In this document: positions 18,898 to 28,014 of the stretch, piece by piece
How positions within the stretch are numbered: the first letter of the stretch is position 1
Layout: every line of letters begins with the position of its first letter
Source of the DNA: Pseudobdellovibrio sp.
Lineage (GTDB): Bacteria; Bdellovibrionota; Bdellovibrionia; Bdellovibrionales; Bdellovibrionaceae
Length of the DNA stretch: 64,000 bases
Reading direction: 5' to 3'
NCBI GenBank assembly: GCA_023701385.1
Contig: JAMPXC010000011.1
Span: forward strand, 1 to 64,000
Position numbers and translations under genes: made by a program
The notes under the pieces: generated by a model
The model's input: the letters and a program-made list of their open reading frames with translations, nothing else
Database searches by the model: none
What the model was told of the DNA's origin: nothing

Positions 18898-19920
18898 CTA
18901 CTGCAGTTTTTTAGAGTCGATTTTTACCTTATTTATCTTAACTTTTTTTCCGCCTTCTAGGAAGACGATTTCTTCACCTTGAATTTCATCCTCGCCCATC
19001 TGGACTTTCGGATGACCACTCAAGGTCATTGTATCTTCGATCAGATTCATCAAAAGCTGCTGACACACAGCGCTCTTACCTTCATCTTTAAGAACCACTT
19101 GGTCCTTCAACAAAATTGATTGTAAGGCCTTCTGCTTTTCTGAATATTTAAAAAAAGCCTGAGGGGCTGTCACTTTTGTTTTATCAAAACTCATCTTCAC
19201 GCTACCAGAAAACAAAGCTTCTTGGCTTTTATTCGAAAATTCAGCTGAGTTTGATGTCACATGAAAATTTTTGCTATCCATCGTCTTACTGGCTTCGATG
19301 TTTGACTCGATATACATTTTGTTCGACACAAGGTCGATTTTAAACCCGTTACCTGTCAGCTTAAAACCGGCGCCATTTTTATCATCGGGCCCAAGCATAC
19401 TTACCGGGCTATCGCTGACAAGTTCTTTATCATCAGCCACATACTTTAAATCATTCGTTTCGAATTGATAGCCGTTCGATGATTGTGTGACCACTTGCCC
19501 GCGGATCACCATATTTTTAGTTTGCCCATTGATTTCACCGACATCGCCTGAAACCACGAAGCTTGATTCATTTTCGTTAAAAAATTCAACTTTTACTTTT
19601 TTTAAAACCCATAACTCATCGCTTGAACCTGTGGCTTCGTCAGCATGAAGTTCCCACCCTTTTGAGTTATTTGAATTTTCAACTAAATGTACACCAACCA
19701 TCTTTTGTTCGACGGCTTTGCGTTTAGGTGGCTCGATTGGATTTTTTTTCTTTTCAGCTTCTTGTTCGGCTTTTTCTTTTTCAGCTATCTGCTTGGCGCG
19801 TCTGATTTCGGACGGAGAAATCTCTTGGGGTGCCATTAATAAAGCCTGAATAAAGATCAGGCCAATCACCACAAAAAGAAAGATAGAAATTTTATTGAGT
19901 TTTAACTTCCTGAGTAGCAT
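18898..19920 (-). CDS. LptC/LptA-like LPS transport protein
   Basis: 340 aa. One N-terminal transmembrane anchor (about residues 11-29), a Lys/Glu-rich stalk (about 38-70), then a beta-jellyroll region resembling LptC (VHLVENSNNSKGWELHADEA), and further OstA-like repeats (KLTGNGFKIDLVSNKMYIES and on). It is longer than E. coli LptC (191 aa), and the C-terminal part could replace a separate LptA; no lptA is visible nearby. It starts inside the ExbD gene upstream, a 29-base overlap, implying tight coupling with the TolQ/ExbD genes. Confidence 0.82.
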   Translation of the reverse strand: MLLRKLKLNKISIFLFVVIGLIFIQALLMAPQEISPSEIRRAKQIAEKEKAEQEAEKKKNPIEPPKRKAVEQKMVGVHLVENSNNSKGWELHADEATGSSDELWVLKKVKVEFFNENESSFVVSGDVGEINGQTKNMVIRGQVVTQSSNGYQFETNDLKYVADDKELVSDSPVSMLGPDDKNGAGFKLTGNGFKIDLVSNKMYIESNIEASKTMDSKNFHVTSNSAEFSNKSQEALFSGSVKMSFDKTKVTAPQAFFKYSEKQKALQSILLKDQVVLKDEGKSAVCQQLLMNLIEDTMTLSGHPKVQMGEDEIQGEEIVFLEGGKKVKINKVKIDSKKLQ

Positions 19921-20500
19921 TTTTATTTTCTGCTTCTTTTGCTACTGCAAAATTAATTGGGCCTCCGCCGGCCTCATAGATTGAATACATTACTTTTTTC
20001 AAAGTTAAATAATCCATATCTTTATCCGCTTGTAAAGTGACTTTTCTCCAAGCGTTCGGATCTACCTCTTCGTTACCCACAGTTTTATCAACTACATTAC
20101 GAATTTTATTCTGTAATTTAGCTTCTTGGTCAGATTTTGCTTTTTCAAGAAGTACACGCACCTGGTCACGCAAATTCGGAATAACCCAGTCTGTTGAAGC
20201 TTGCACTTCAGCAAATGTCGCAACAGAAGTTCTGTCGATCAAAACTTCTTTTGCTGACACAGTAACCACAACCGCTGGTTTTAATTCATTCACTCGAGCC
20301 GCTTTTGGAAGAGTTACTTCTTTCGGGATATAAAGAATTTCACCTGTCGAATTATAGTTCTGTAATAAGAAAATAACTAACACGGTGAACATATCGACCA
20401 TCGCTGTTAACGATAAAATTGCTGTAACAGAACGTTTTCCGCCACGGCGTTTTAAAAGTCTGTGATAGCGATGTCTTTGACCGGGTTTTTGAATTGCCAT
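19892..20500 (-). CDS. ExbD/TolR-family proton-channel subunit (AglS/AglQ-like)
   Basis: 202 aa. Basic N terminus, one transmembrane helix (about residues 28-45) carrying the conserved Asp in MVDMFTVLVIFLLQNY, then a periplasmic domain. This family forms proton channels with TolQ/MotA-like proteins and energises envelope machines. Second of two ExbD paralogues after a TolQ-like gene, as with AglQ and AglS after AglR in Myxococcus. Its start overlaps the previous stop by one base (TAATG). Confidence 0.88.
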   Translation of the reverse strand: MAIQKPGQRHRYHRLLKRRGGKRSVTAILSLTAMVDMFTVLVIFLLQNYNSTGEILYIPKEVTLPKAARVNELKPAVVVTVSAKEVLIDRTSVATFAEVQASTDWVIPNLRDQVRVLLEKAKSDQEAKLQNKIRNVVDKTVGNEEVDPNAWRKVTLQADKDMDYLTLKKVMYSIYEAGGGPINFAVAKEAENKNATQEVKTQ

Positions 20501-20970
20501 TAGTTATGTCCCCCAGTTAATAATTCCGGAGCAAAACCTGCGCGTAACCCTAAATCCATAGCTGTTACGACATGTTCATATTTAATTTCATTTTCGATGG
20601 CCATTTTAATGCCACCTTTGTCAGGATACATTTGCTTAACTTTTTCTAAATCAGCAACTAAGGCTTCTTTATCGTATTCACCGTTTAACATCGGGATGGC
20701 ACGCACATCTTTACCAACATAAAGAACGTATCCTGTAGCTTTGATATCCAAACGTAAAACTAAATCTTCAAGAGGTGGAGGAGTAATCACCTCTTGATTT
20801 GGATCTTTCGGCGAAGCAAATGAAGCTCCCAATTGAATCATCGAAACTTGAGTCCATACGGCTGAGATCAATAGAAAGGTGATCAACACTGACATTAAGT
20901 CAATGAACGGAACTAAGTTCAGATCAAAATTTTTACTTCGTCCCCGGCCACCGGTTTCAATATGTGCCAT
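20500..20970 (-). CDS. ExbD/TolR-family proton-channel subunit (AglQ-like)
   Basis: 156 aa. NLVPFIDLMSVLITFLLIS contains the functional membrane Asp, and the rest is periplasmic. Glt/Agl systems use two ExbD-like subunits with one TolQ-like subunit, which is the arrangement here. It sits 25 bases after the TolQ-like gene and overlaps the second ExbD by one base. Confidence 0.88.
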   Translation of the reverse strand: MAHIETGGRGRSKNFDLNLVPFIDLMSVLITFLLISAVWTQVSMIQLGASFASPKDPNQEVITPPPLEDLVLRLDIKATGYVLYVGKDVRAIPMLNGEYDKEALVADLEKVKQMYPDKGGIKMAIENEIKYEHVVTAMDLGLRAGFAPELLTGGHN

Positions 20971-20995
20971 ACGTTACCTCGAAATATTAAATCAA

Positions 20996-21673
20996 TTAGT
21001 CTTTCATTTTATCGCGATTAGCAGCTACTAAGTTCATTAGTGACATGCTTGTCTCGATCATTTCGTTCTCAGATTTTTGGATCATGTGCTGGAATAAACC
21101 GTAAGCTACGATAGCTACGATTGAAACCGAAAGACCAAAACCCGTACAGTTTAAGGCATGCGAGATACCTTGAGAAAGTAATGTCGCTTTCGTTGCAGGA
21201 TCTGCTGAAGATACCGCGCGGAACGAACCAATCATACCTAAGATTGTACCTAATAAACCCGCTAACACGGCAATGTTACCGAATACCGCTAAGAATGAAG
21301 TCCAACCTTCTAACTTTGGCATTTCGCGCATGACTGCAGCGTCCATAGCTACTTGGATTTCTTCATCTGGGCGTTTATTTAAAGCGCCAACTAAACCTGC
21401 TTTAACTGTGTTAGCAAGTGGTGTTGGGCGAGAATCACAAAATGAAATTGCTTGTCTGATATCGCCACCAATGATCATACGAAACACTTGGTCTGCGAAT
21501 TCTTTTTTATCCACGCGTAATGATTTTAAAGTCATGAATCTTTCCACAACTAAAATCAAAGTTAATACCGCGATGAATGCGATGATGTACATTACGCTTC
21601 CACCTTCGGTGAACGCACGCACGATCGGATTCACGTTATCTGCTGTTGCTACTACTGCTGCTGTTGGTTCCAC
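20996..21673 (-). CDS. MotA/TolQ/ExbB-family proton-channel protein (AglR-like)
   Basis: 225 aa with three predicted transmembrane segments (about residues 25-45, 115-140 and 160-185) and a cytoplasmic loop between the first two, as in TolQ and AglR. GTILGMIGSFRAVSSADPATKATLLSQGISHALNCTGFGL matches the signature region of the last two helices (only pattern cited). Forms the motor channel with the two ExbD-like proteins. The order FHA protein, TolQ, ExbD, ExbD supports a Glt/Agl-type motor rather than a plain Tol-Pal system; no tolB or pal is nearby. Confidence 0.92.
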   Translation of the reverse strand: MEPTAAVVATADNVNPIVRAFTEGGSVMYIIAFIAVLTLILVVERFMTLKSLRVDKKEFADQVFRMIIGGDIRQAISFCDSRPTPLANTVKAGLVGALNKRPDEEIQVAMDAAVMREMPKLEGWTSFLAVFGNIAVLAGLLGTILGMIGSFRAVSSADPATKATLLSQGISHALNCTGFGLSVSIVAIVAYGLFQHMIQKSENEMIETSMSLMNLVAANRDKMKD

Positions 21674-21691
21674 TATACTCTCCTCGTATAA

Positions 21692-23728
21692 TTATCTTTG
21701 CCCCTGAAACAAGAACGGATAAACGGCTTCAGCCATTGCACCCGGAGGTGGTTCAGGGAATCTTAATGTCATTAATCTTGCACGTACACACTCTTCAACC
21801 GATGAATTGCCCAGTGTTGATTTGTCTTTAAGTACGCGGGCATTTTTTGCGATCCCTTTTTCATGGATTTCCCACGAGATCACAACTTTACCTTCTAACT
21901 TAGTATCTTTTTTGTATTCACGGTCGTAACAAGCTTTGAAAGATAAAAGCGCTGATCTTACGGCACGGCGAACAGCTTCTTTATCGATGGAACCGATAAA
22001 TTCTTCTTCTGCTCCACCCGCTTGAATCGCGACTGAATCTTTGTTGCCAAAACCTGAGCCACCAGTTCCTGTACCGTAACCAGAACCACCTTTAGTTCCC
22101 ACTCCGGCGATACCTTGAGTAGCCGTTCCTTTACCGCCCGCTCCTGTATCTTTGAATTTTGAACCTAAATCATTTCCTGCACGGTTTTCGTTAAAGCCTG
22201 AAGCACCCGTTGCTTTTTCACCGGCACCTAACGCTTCACCAGAACCTGAGTAAGCTTTATCTAACTGAGAACGTGCTCCACCTGAACCGAACGCTGAAAG
22301 AAGACCCGCATTTGTCGGATCTGGTTCTTTCGATTGTGCATTTGCTCCTGCTTTAGGACCTGTCTTAACAGCTCCACCTTGCTTAGTTGAAGTGAACATT
22401 TTCGTTTTAAGCTTAGAATCTTTTGGTTTAACTTCGCTTGCGCGCCCAGATGATGAAGCCACTTGAGCTTTTTGCTCTTGCTTATTCGGATCACCTTTCG
22501 TTTTAACCTCTTGCACCTTATCAGTGATAGCCACTTTTTTCGGTGGTTCAGGTGGTTTCGGTGGCGGCGGTGGTTGCACTTCTGGCGGTTTAGGCGGAGG
22601 TACAGGAATTGTCGGTGGCGGAATTGGCTTCGGAGGTGCATTGAAAATAACTTGCGCTACACGCTGAACCTCTTCCTCTTGTTCGTTTGCCTTAGGAGCA
22701 AGTACCGACATAATTAAACTTAACAACACCGCAAAGATCGATGCCGCTAAAATTCCTGTGAACTCTGAAGATGTTAAAATCAACGGAGAATCTAGAGGAA
22801 CCAGTTTAGTTTTTGGCGCAAAACGAATCGCTAATTGCATACCGTTTGGTAACTGCACGAATAAAACTTCATTTTGTTGTAAGCGGTAATTTGATTCTGA
22901 TAACACCATGATGTCTTCAGCACGGTGAACTTCAGATTTCATATCTTGAGTCATGCGAACAACAACACCAGATGAGCAATCTAACATCACCCAGTCTTTA
23001 GGAGCTGCGCCCAGTGGTAACTGGATCGCCTGATCAGGACCCGATCTATATTGGCCAGTGGGCTCGAAGTGGTGAGTCGATAAAACACGCTCTTTCCACG
23101 AAACGATCACTTGCACTAAACTTCCTTGGCCCGGCTTAATGAACTCATTTAAGTTCTGATGTTCACTGCTTGGTGCGAAAGTTTTTTGATTTTTAGATTT
23201 TTTAATACGTGCATAAGCTGCGCTCTTGTTCACGGCACGTTGACCCACGAAAGCCGCATTGATTGTTGGCTTAGCCTGAGTTGGGGCTGGAGGAACCACG
23301 GCCACAGCCGGAGCTGGTGGTGGTGGAACAACAGCTCTTACCGGTGGTTCAGTCGGCTTAGCCGATGCAGAAACCACAAGTTCAGAACTTGTCTCTTGAT
23401 TGTGAACAGGTTTTGGTACACCCACAAAGAACACGACTTTAAATGGACCAACTTGAAATTCATCGTTGGTATTAAGTGCTTCATCAAGAACCACTTGGCC
23501 ATTTTTGTACGTGCCTTGCGATGAGCCTAAATCACATAGGTAAAATTGTGAGCCGCGCTTTTCCACCAAACAGTGGATCGCCGACACTTCTTTTGATTCT
23601 AAATCCACATCGACTTCGGCACCAGAATCTAAGCTGCTACCGAAAACAATTTGATCTTTATCGATAAATTGTTTTACGAAGTGAATTTGATTGTTCTTGA
23701 ATACTCTAAATATAATCGGAGATTTCAA
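21692..23728 (-). CDS. FHA-domain, TonB-like C-terminal envelope protein (GltG-like)
   Basis: 678 aa. A cytoplasmic FHA phosphothreonine-binding domain is N-terminal (about residues 20-105), with core motif GSSQGTYKNG. A Pro/Val/Ala-rich linker and a middle domain follow. A transmembrane helix is near residue 330 (ILAASIFAVLLSLIMSVL), then a Pro/Lys-rich periplasmic span and a Gly/Ser-rich region. The end (about 590-678) is an AgmX/PglI-type TonB-C-like domain with IDKEAVRRAVRSALLSFKACY. The architecture fits GltG of the Myxococcus gliding machinery: it spans the periplasm and is energised by the adjacent proton channel. It overlaps the preceding small gene by four bases. Confidence 0.88.
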   Translation of the reverse strand: MKSPIIFRVFKNNQIHFVKQFIDKDQIVFGSSLDSGAEVDVDLESKEVSAIHCLVEKRGSQFYLCDLGSSQGTYKNGQVVLDEALNTNDEFQVGPFKVVFFVGVPKPVHNQETSSELVVSASAKPTEPPVRAVVPPPPAPAVAVVPPAPTQAKPTINAAFVGQRAVNKSAAYARIKKSKNQKTFAPSSEHQNLNEFIKPGQGSLVQVIVSWKERVLSTHHFEPTGQYRSGPDQAIQLPLGAAPKDWVMLDCSSGVVVRMTQDMKSEVHRAEDIMVLSESNYRLQQNEVLFVQLPNGMQLAIRFAPKTKLVPLDSPLILTSSEFTGILAASIFAVLLSLIMSVLAPKANEQEEEVQRVAQVIFNAPPKPIPPPTIPVPPPKPPEVQPPPPPKPPEPPKKVAITDKVQEVKTKGDPNKQEQKAQVASSSGRASEVKPKDSKLKTKMFTSTKQGGAVKTGPKAGANAQSKEPDPTNAGLLSAFGSGGARSQLDKAYSGSGEALGAGEKATGASGFNENRAGNDLGSKFKDTGAGGKGTATQGIAGVGTKGGSGYGTGTGGSGFGNKDSVAIQAGGAEEEFIGSIDKEAVRRAVRSALLSFKACYDREYKKDTKLEGKVVISWEIHEKGIAKNARVLKDKSTLGNSSVEECVRARLMTLRFPEPPPGAMAEAVYPFLFQGQR

Positions 23729-24000
23729 CGTCCCCCCCGAAGTCGCTGTATGTCTTCAGATGTTTTTCTCATTTCGGGTAAAAAGTTTTCTCTAAGTTTA
23801 ATTAATCGCGTGTAGTTGAAATTCTTCTTTTGGAAAAGATAGAATAATTCCGGCTTCTGCGCCGAACCTTCAACTAACTCGTCTTCGAAATTTAACGTTT
23901 GTTTTTGACCTGCGCGCAATTTGTAATTCTGTGCCATAGACACATTCGCAACCAACAAAGTTGCTAAACCTAAAATTAACGCAAGATGTGATCGGAACAT
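23725..24000 (-). CDS. Small exported protein in Glt-like cluster (possible GltF equivalent)
   Basis: 91 aa from ATG 24000, chosen because GAGG lies six bases upstream; an ATG at 24015 has no ribosome site. Signal peptide ends near ANVSMAQN. The mature part is basic and short (about 65 residues), with LFYLFQKKNFNYTRLIKLRE in the centre. It has no recognised domain. Its conserved position between the TPR lipoprotein and the FHA protein matches that of the small periplasmic GltF protein, but sequence identity could not be tested. Confidence 0.7.
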   Translation of the reverse strand: MFRSHLALILGLATLLVANVSMAQNYKLRAGQKQTLNFEDELVEGSAQKPELFYLFQKKNFNYTRLIKLRENFLPEMRKTSEDIQRLRGGR

Positions 24001-24016
24001 AAACGACCTCGTCATA

Positions 24017-24877
24017 CTATTTTAAACCAGCTTTTGCCTTTGATTCCAAATCTTTTATTAGATTTCTGGATTCAGAGGGCGCACCTACAAACTTTAGTCT
24101 ATTAAGAAGATCTAAGCCTTCACGATATTTTTGTTTATGATCAATCAATAAGATTGAATAGTTTAACATAATATCACGCTGTCCAGGATTATCCTTCATT
24201 AACTTTTCATAAACTTCTTCAGCTTTGTTCGCTTTACCCGTGCCTGTTAAGGCAATGGCATAGTTACTTAAAGTTTTGCTATCTTTCGTGCCTTTACGGT
24301 ACGGAATTTCTAATGCTAATTCAGCTTTAGAATAATCTTTTTCTTTCACGTAAATCGAACCAAGGTTTGCACCTATCACGGCGTCTTGACTGTTTAATGA
24401 TAAACCTTTGCGAAAAGCTTGAATTGCTTCACGCTTTTCACCTTGAGCCATTTTGATTAAACCTAAGTTCGAATAAAGTTCTGCACGATCGTTATCAATC
24501 GCCATAGCTTTATTTAAAAGATATTCAGCCGCTTCAAAACGACCGCGTTTGTAGTACACCATAGCCAGTGCATTTAAAGCGCGTACATCTTTCGGATTTG
24601 CCGTTAAGATCTCAGTTGTTGCTTGTGAGATCGCTTCATCATTTTGCGCACGCACAGCTTCTGTTAAACGTTCGCTGGCTGTAGCCCCAGTCACCGTTCC
24701 ATTTTTCTTAACACTTGGCGAATCAACATGATGACTTTGTACCGACACTTTGCCAGAGGCTGCATCAGTCACTTCAACCGCATCTGATTGCTGTTGTTTT
24801 TCTGAAGACGCACACCCAACGATTAAAGTCATTGGTAAGGCGATCACAAGTGTCGGAATTAATCTTTTAAGTTTCAT
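24017..24877 (-). CDS. TPR lipoprotein (GltE/AglT-like)
   Basis: 286 aa. Lipobox LIVGC-ASS near residue 22, then a linker and about five tetratricopeptide repeats (for example ALNALAMVYYKRGRFEAAEYLL and AELYSNLGLIKMAQGEKREA). Likely anchored to a membrane facing the periplasm. Position and architecture resemble AglT/GltE. Overlaps the stop of the 1044-aa TPR gene by one base. Confidence 0.85.
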   Translation of the reverse strand: MKLKRLIPTLVIALPMTLIVGCASSEKQQQSDAVEVTDAASGKVSVQSHHVDSPSVKKNGTVTGATASERLTEAVRAQNDEAISQATTEILTANPKDVRALNALAMVYYKRGRFEAAEYLLNKAMAIDNDRAELYSNLGLIKMAQGEKREAIQAFRKGLSLNSQDAVIGANLGSIYVKEKDYSKAELALEIPYRKGTKDSKTLSNYAIALTGTGKANKAEEVYEKLMKDNPGQRDIMLNYSILLIDHKQKYREGLDLLNRLKFVGAPSESRNLIKDLESKAKAGLK

Positions 24878-27800
24878 TATCTATCCCCCACCCATTGGAT
24901 CAGGCGTGATTCTGAAGAAAGCTCTGAACCTGAATAAAAATTCTTACTATCTTTAGCCGCTACTTGCGAAAGCGCGTGTTTATAGCCGTCATTATAAACA
25001 TCTAAGTCACGACCGCGTTCAACCGCAGCTTTATAAGAATCATCCGATTTTTTTAAGAACGGATCTGCGATTTTTTGGATACCGGCCATGTACTGTTTCT
25101 TTTGATCATCATTAAAGCCCGCTGGAAGTGGAGCATTCATGATCGCAGAACCCATGTGTTCATTCGTAGCACCTAATAAATCTAAAGATGATACGATTTC
25201 ATCTGCCGAATCTAATTTGATAGTTTCAGTTAAAATTTCACCTAACTTAGTGACTAAGGCTAACTTTCTATCAACCACAGCTTTTTGTTTTTTCGGATCA
25301 GCCGGAATTTTTAATCCTACTAATTCGTTATACTGTTCGCCGGCATTGCGAAGTTTGATTTTTGCAATGTATTTAGCCGCTTCAGAACGCTCTGATTGTC
25401 TTAGTTTATTAAACACCGCAATCGCTTTATTTTCGTGATCACGACCCGCCCAGTAGAAAGCAGCCACGCGTTTAGCGCTGTCATTTGATGATTCAGCGTA
25501 TTCACGGTACTTCGCTTGCCAACCTGGCGTGCTCGATTTACGCATAAGTTCAGCCAAGTTATAAAGTGTTTCAGCACTTTCTTTACCTGACTTATTCACT
25601 TTTAAAAATTCGTTGTAAGTGCCAATCGCTTCTTTGTTATTACCTAAAGCTTCATACATGACTGCGGCATTAAATAAGTAGTTCGGCATTAATGGATCAC
25701 TTGGATTATCATTAGCGGCTTTTTTGAAAAGCTTAGCTGATTCTTCAAACTGACCAGCATCTTGATAAAGTTTAGCTAAAAGTTTTTGTGCTTTTGGCTT
25801 AACTGCTGCCGAATTTTTGTCATTTGTAGACATTGTTTTTTTATAGTTTTGAATCGCCTCAAAGTTTTTACCCGAACGCTCAAAGTTAACACCGGCATTA
25901 AATAACGCCATTGAAACTAACTCTGATTTCGGGTTTTGTATCGCGAAAGCCTGGAACTGCTCAGCAGATGCTAAATAGTTTTTATCCCCTTCTAAATCTT
26001 GCGCTTTTTTAAAGCTTGCGCGTTCTAAAACATTACGGATATCCGCACCGGCTTTTGACTGAGAAATTGATTCATTTTGTAGTAACTCAGTTCCCATTTT
26101 TTCTAAACCTACGAAATCTTTTTTAAGATTGTAGATATCCAGTAAAAGATTCGCTGAATACTCTGAGTATTTTGTTTTAGGGTATTTCGCTACGATCTCT
26201 TTAAAGAGCACTTCAGCTTCATTAAAGTGGTTCGATTGATAATACAAACGACCCATACGGAATTTAATTTCAGCCATTTTTTCAGAGTTCGGGAATTTCT
26301 CTGTGTACCACTGCGCTGATTTTAAGAATTTTTCAACTCTTGGATCAAGTGGCATTGGTTCAATTGAATCACCCTTACGTTTTGCCAACTCTTCATCTTT
26401 AGGTAAGGCTTTTTCAATCGATAATAATAAGTTTTGTGCTGATTTCGCACCGTACTTACTTTTCGGAGCATTTTCAGCCACCCATAGGTAATGCGTTGAT
26501 GCTTCTTCAAACTTATTCATATCGTATAAAAGTTCGGCGTAGAAGAAGTGCATATCAGCCACTTGCTCTGAATCCGAGAACTCTTGAAAGTAAATTTCGT
26601 AACCTTCTTGAGCTAACTTACGAGAATACGGAGCACGTGAATTTTGTGCTGTTTGATGCTGTTGTAAGATGTAGTTTCTTAAAGTTTGTTCACGTAATTT
26701 GTACGCGTTATCTAAGAAAGCTTGGTCACCTTTATTACGTTCAGCCCATTGTGAATCTTTTTTAAAGTTATTGATCCAGTTATAAAGCTCTTCTTTAAAT
26801 TGTGGAGAATTTTTCGAGTAGAAGTAATTCTGCACGATTTGGTATTGGTATTCGAAAGCTTTTTTAGATGCTGGATCATCGTTGATTAACAAACGGAAGA
26901 CGTCGCGTGAAGCATCTTTTCCGCCTTTATCAGCGTAATAATAAGCTAATTTTTCAATGTAGTTATTCGCATCAGGAAGACCTAAGCTTCTGAAGTAATT
27001 AACCGCACGTTTTGTATCAACGATATCTGAAAAGAACACCACGATATCACGCAAAGCTTCGTTTTCAAGTTTCGTTCTGCGAATCGATTTTTTACGAGCC
27101 GAACTATCATCTAATTTAATGATAAAGTCTAAGTATTTAATCGCTTCTTCTGTTCTGCCAAGGCGGTATAAACACCAGCCGCCTTTATATAACGAGAATG
27201 AATGTAAACGATGACGTTTATCTTTGATCAGTCTTGAATACTCTTTATAAGCATCAGCCCATTTTTCGTTTTCAAAATAATATTCACCTAAAGCAAAGTG
27301 CGCTTCACCCACGAACGGAGAATTCGGGTAACGTTTAGTTAACTGGTCATAATAACCAGCGCCTTTTGCAGGTTCATTTAATTCAAAGTAGTTATACCCT
27401 AAGAAAAATAAAGCCTGGCTTACTTTTTCATCGTTCGGGTAATCACGTAAAAACCATTCATATAACTGAATCGCACGGCGGTTATACTGATGTGATTCTT
27501 TTGTATCTAATCTTGGTTTAACTTTAGCTTTACCCTCTTGAAATTTACGTAATTGATCGTCGTACTGATCTTGTTTGCGCGCATCCACTAATGTTGATTT
27601 CTCAACATAAAGTTCAGCTAAACGTAACCAAAGCTCACCGCGATTGGGGCTATTTTCGAACTTTTTCGTTAATTTATAAAGTTCTTGAATCTGGCGATCT
27701 AACGTTTTTTCATATTCTGCCTGATCATCACCTGGTTCAAATTTTAAGATTTCAGTTGAACGTGGTGGTTTAACTGCAGATAAATTGGTTTGCGGTTGCT

Positions 27801-28011
27801 GTTTAAAACTAAACTGAGCATCCGGAACTGACGTATCATTTTTCTGCATCGACTGGATTTTACCGCCGCGGCTGTCTTCGCGAACTTTACTTAAAAGCTC
27901 ACCCACGGTCATTTTTTTAGCTTTTGATTGCGCGTGCGCGATCTCAGCTTTGGCTACAAGAATCCCAATCGTTGCAATAAAAAATATTAGCCATTGAATC
28001 ATTTTCTTCAT
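24877..28011 (-). CDS. Large periplasmic TPR protein (GltD-like)
   Basis: 1044 aa. N-terminal signal peptide or anchor (about residues 1-27, ending EIAHAQSK), then many tetratricopeptide repeats through the whole length, such as ALFFLGYNYFELNEPAKGAGYY, AHFALGEYYFENEKWADAYK and ALFNAGVNFERSGKNFEAIQ (each 20-22 residues, cited in part). Expected to be a periplasmic superhelical scaffold. The size and neighbours match the ~1200-aa GltD (AgnA) of Myxococcus. It lies 3 bases after the next TPR gene. Confidence 0.86.
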   Translation of the reverse strand: MKKMIQWLIFFIATIGILVAKAEIAHAQSKAKKMTVGELLSKVREDSRGGKIQSMQKNDTSVPDAQFSFKQQPQTNLSAVKPPRSTEILKFEPGDDQAEYEKTLDRQIQELYKLTKKFENSPNRGELWLRLAELYVEKSTLVDARKQDQYDDQLRKFQEGKAKVKPRLDTKESHQYNRRAIQLYEWFLRDYPNDEKVSQALFFLGYNYFELNEPAKGAGYYDQLTKRYPNSPFVGEAHFALGEYYFENEKWADAYKEYSRLIKDKRHRLHSFSLYKGGWCLYRLGRTEEAIKYLDFIIKLDDSSARKKSIRRTKLENEALRDIVVFFSDIVDTKRAVNYFRSLGLPDANNYIEKLAYYYADKGGKDASRDVFRLLINDDPASKKAFEYQYQIVQNYFYSKNSPQFKEELYNWINNFKKDSQWAERNKGDQAFLDNAYKLREQTLRNYILQQHQTAQNSRAPYSRKLAQEGYEIYFQEFSDSEQVADMHFFYAELLYDMNKFEEASTHYLWVAENAPKSKYGAKSAQNLLLSIEKALPKDEELAKRKGDSIEPMPLDPRVEKFLKSAQWYTEKFPNSEKMAEIKFRMGRLYYQSNHFNEAEVLFKEIVAKYPKTKYSEYSANLLLDIYNLKKDFVGLEKMGTELLQNESISQSKAGADIRNVLERASFKKAQDLEGDKNYLASAEQFQAFAIQNPKSELVSMALFNAGVNFERSGKNFEAIQNYKKTMSTNDKNSAAVKPKAQKLLAKLYQDAGQFEESAKLFKKAANDNPSDPLMPNYLFNAAVMYEALGNNKEAIGTYNEFLKVNKSGKESAETLYNLAELMRKSSTPGWQAKYREYAESSNDSAKRVAAFYWAGRDHENKAIAVFNKLRQSERSEAAKYIAKIKLRNAGEQYNELVGLKIPADPKKQKAVVDRKLALVTKLGEILTETIKLDSADEIVSSLDLLGATNEHMGSAIMNAPLPAGFNDDQKKQYMAGIQKIADPFLKKSDDSYKAAVERGRDLDVYNDGYKHALSQVAAKDSKNFYSGSELSSESRLIQWVGDR

Positions 28012-28014
28012 AAA

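Noticed and set aside
22261-22717. Frames on both strands inside the FHA/TonB-like gene, rich in His, Arg or Trp
   Set aside because: Out-of-frame shadows of the Pro/Lys-rich and Gly-rich regions.
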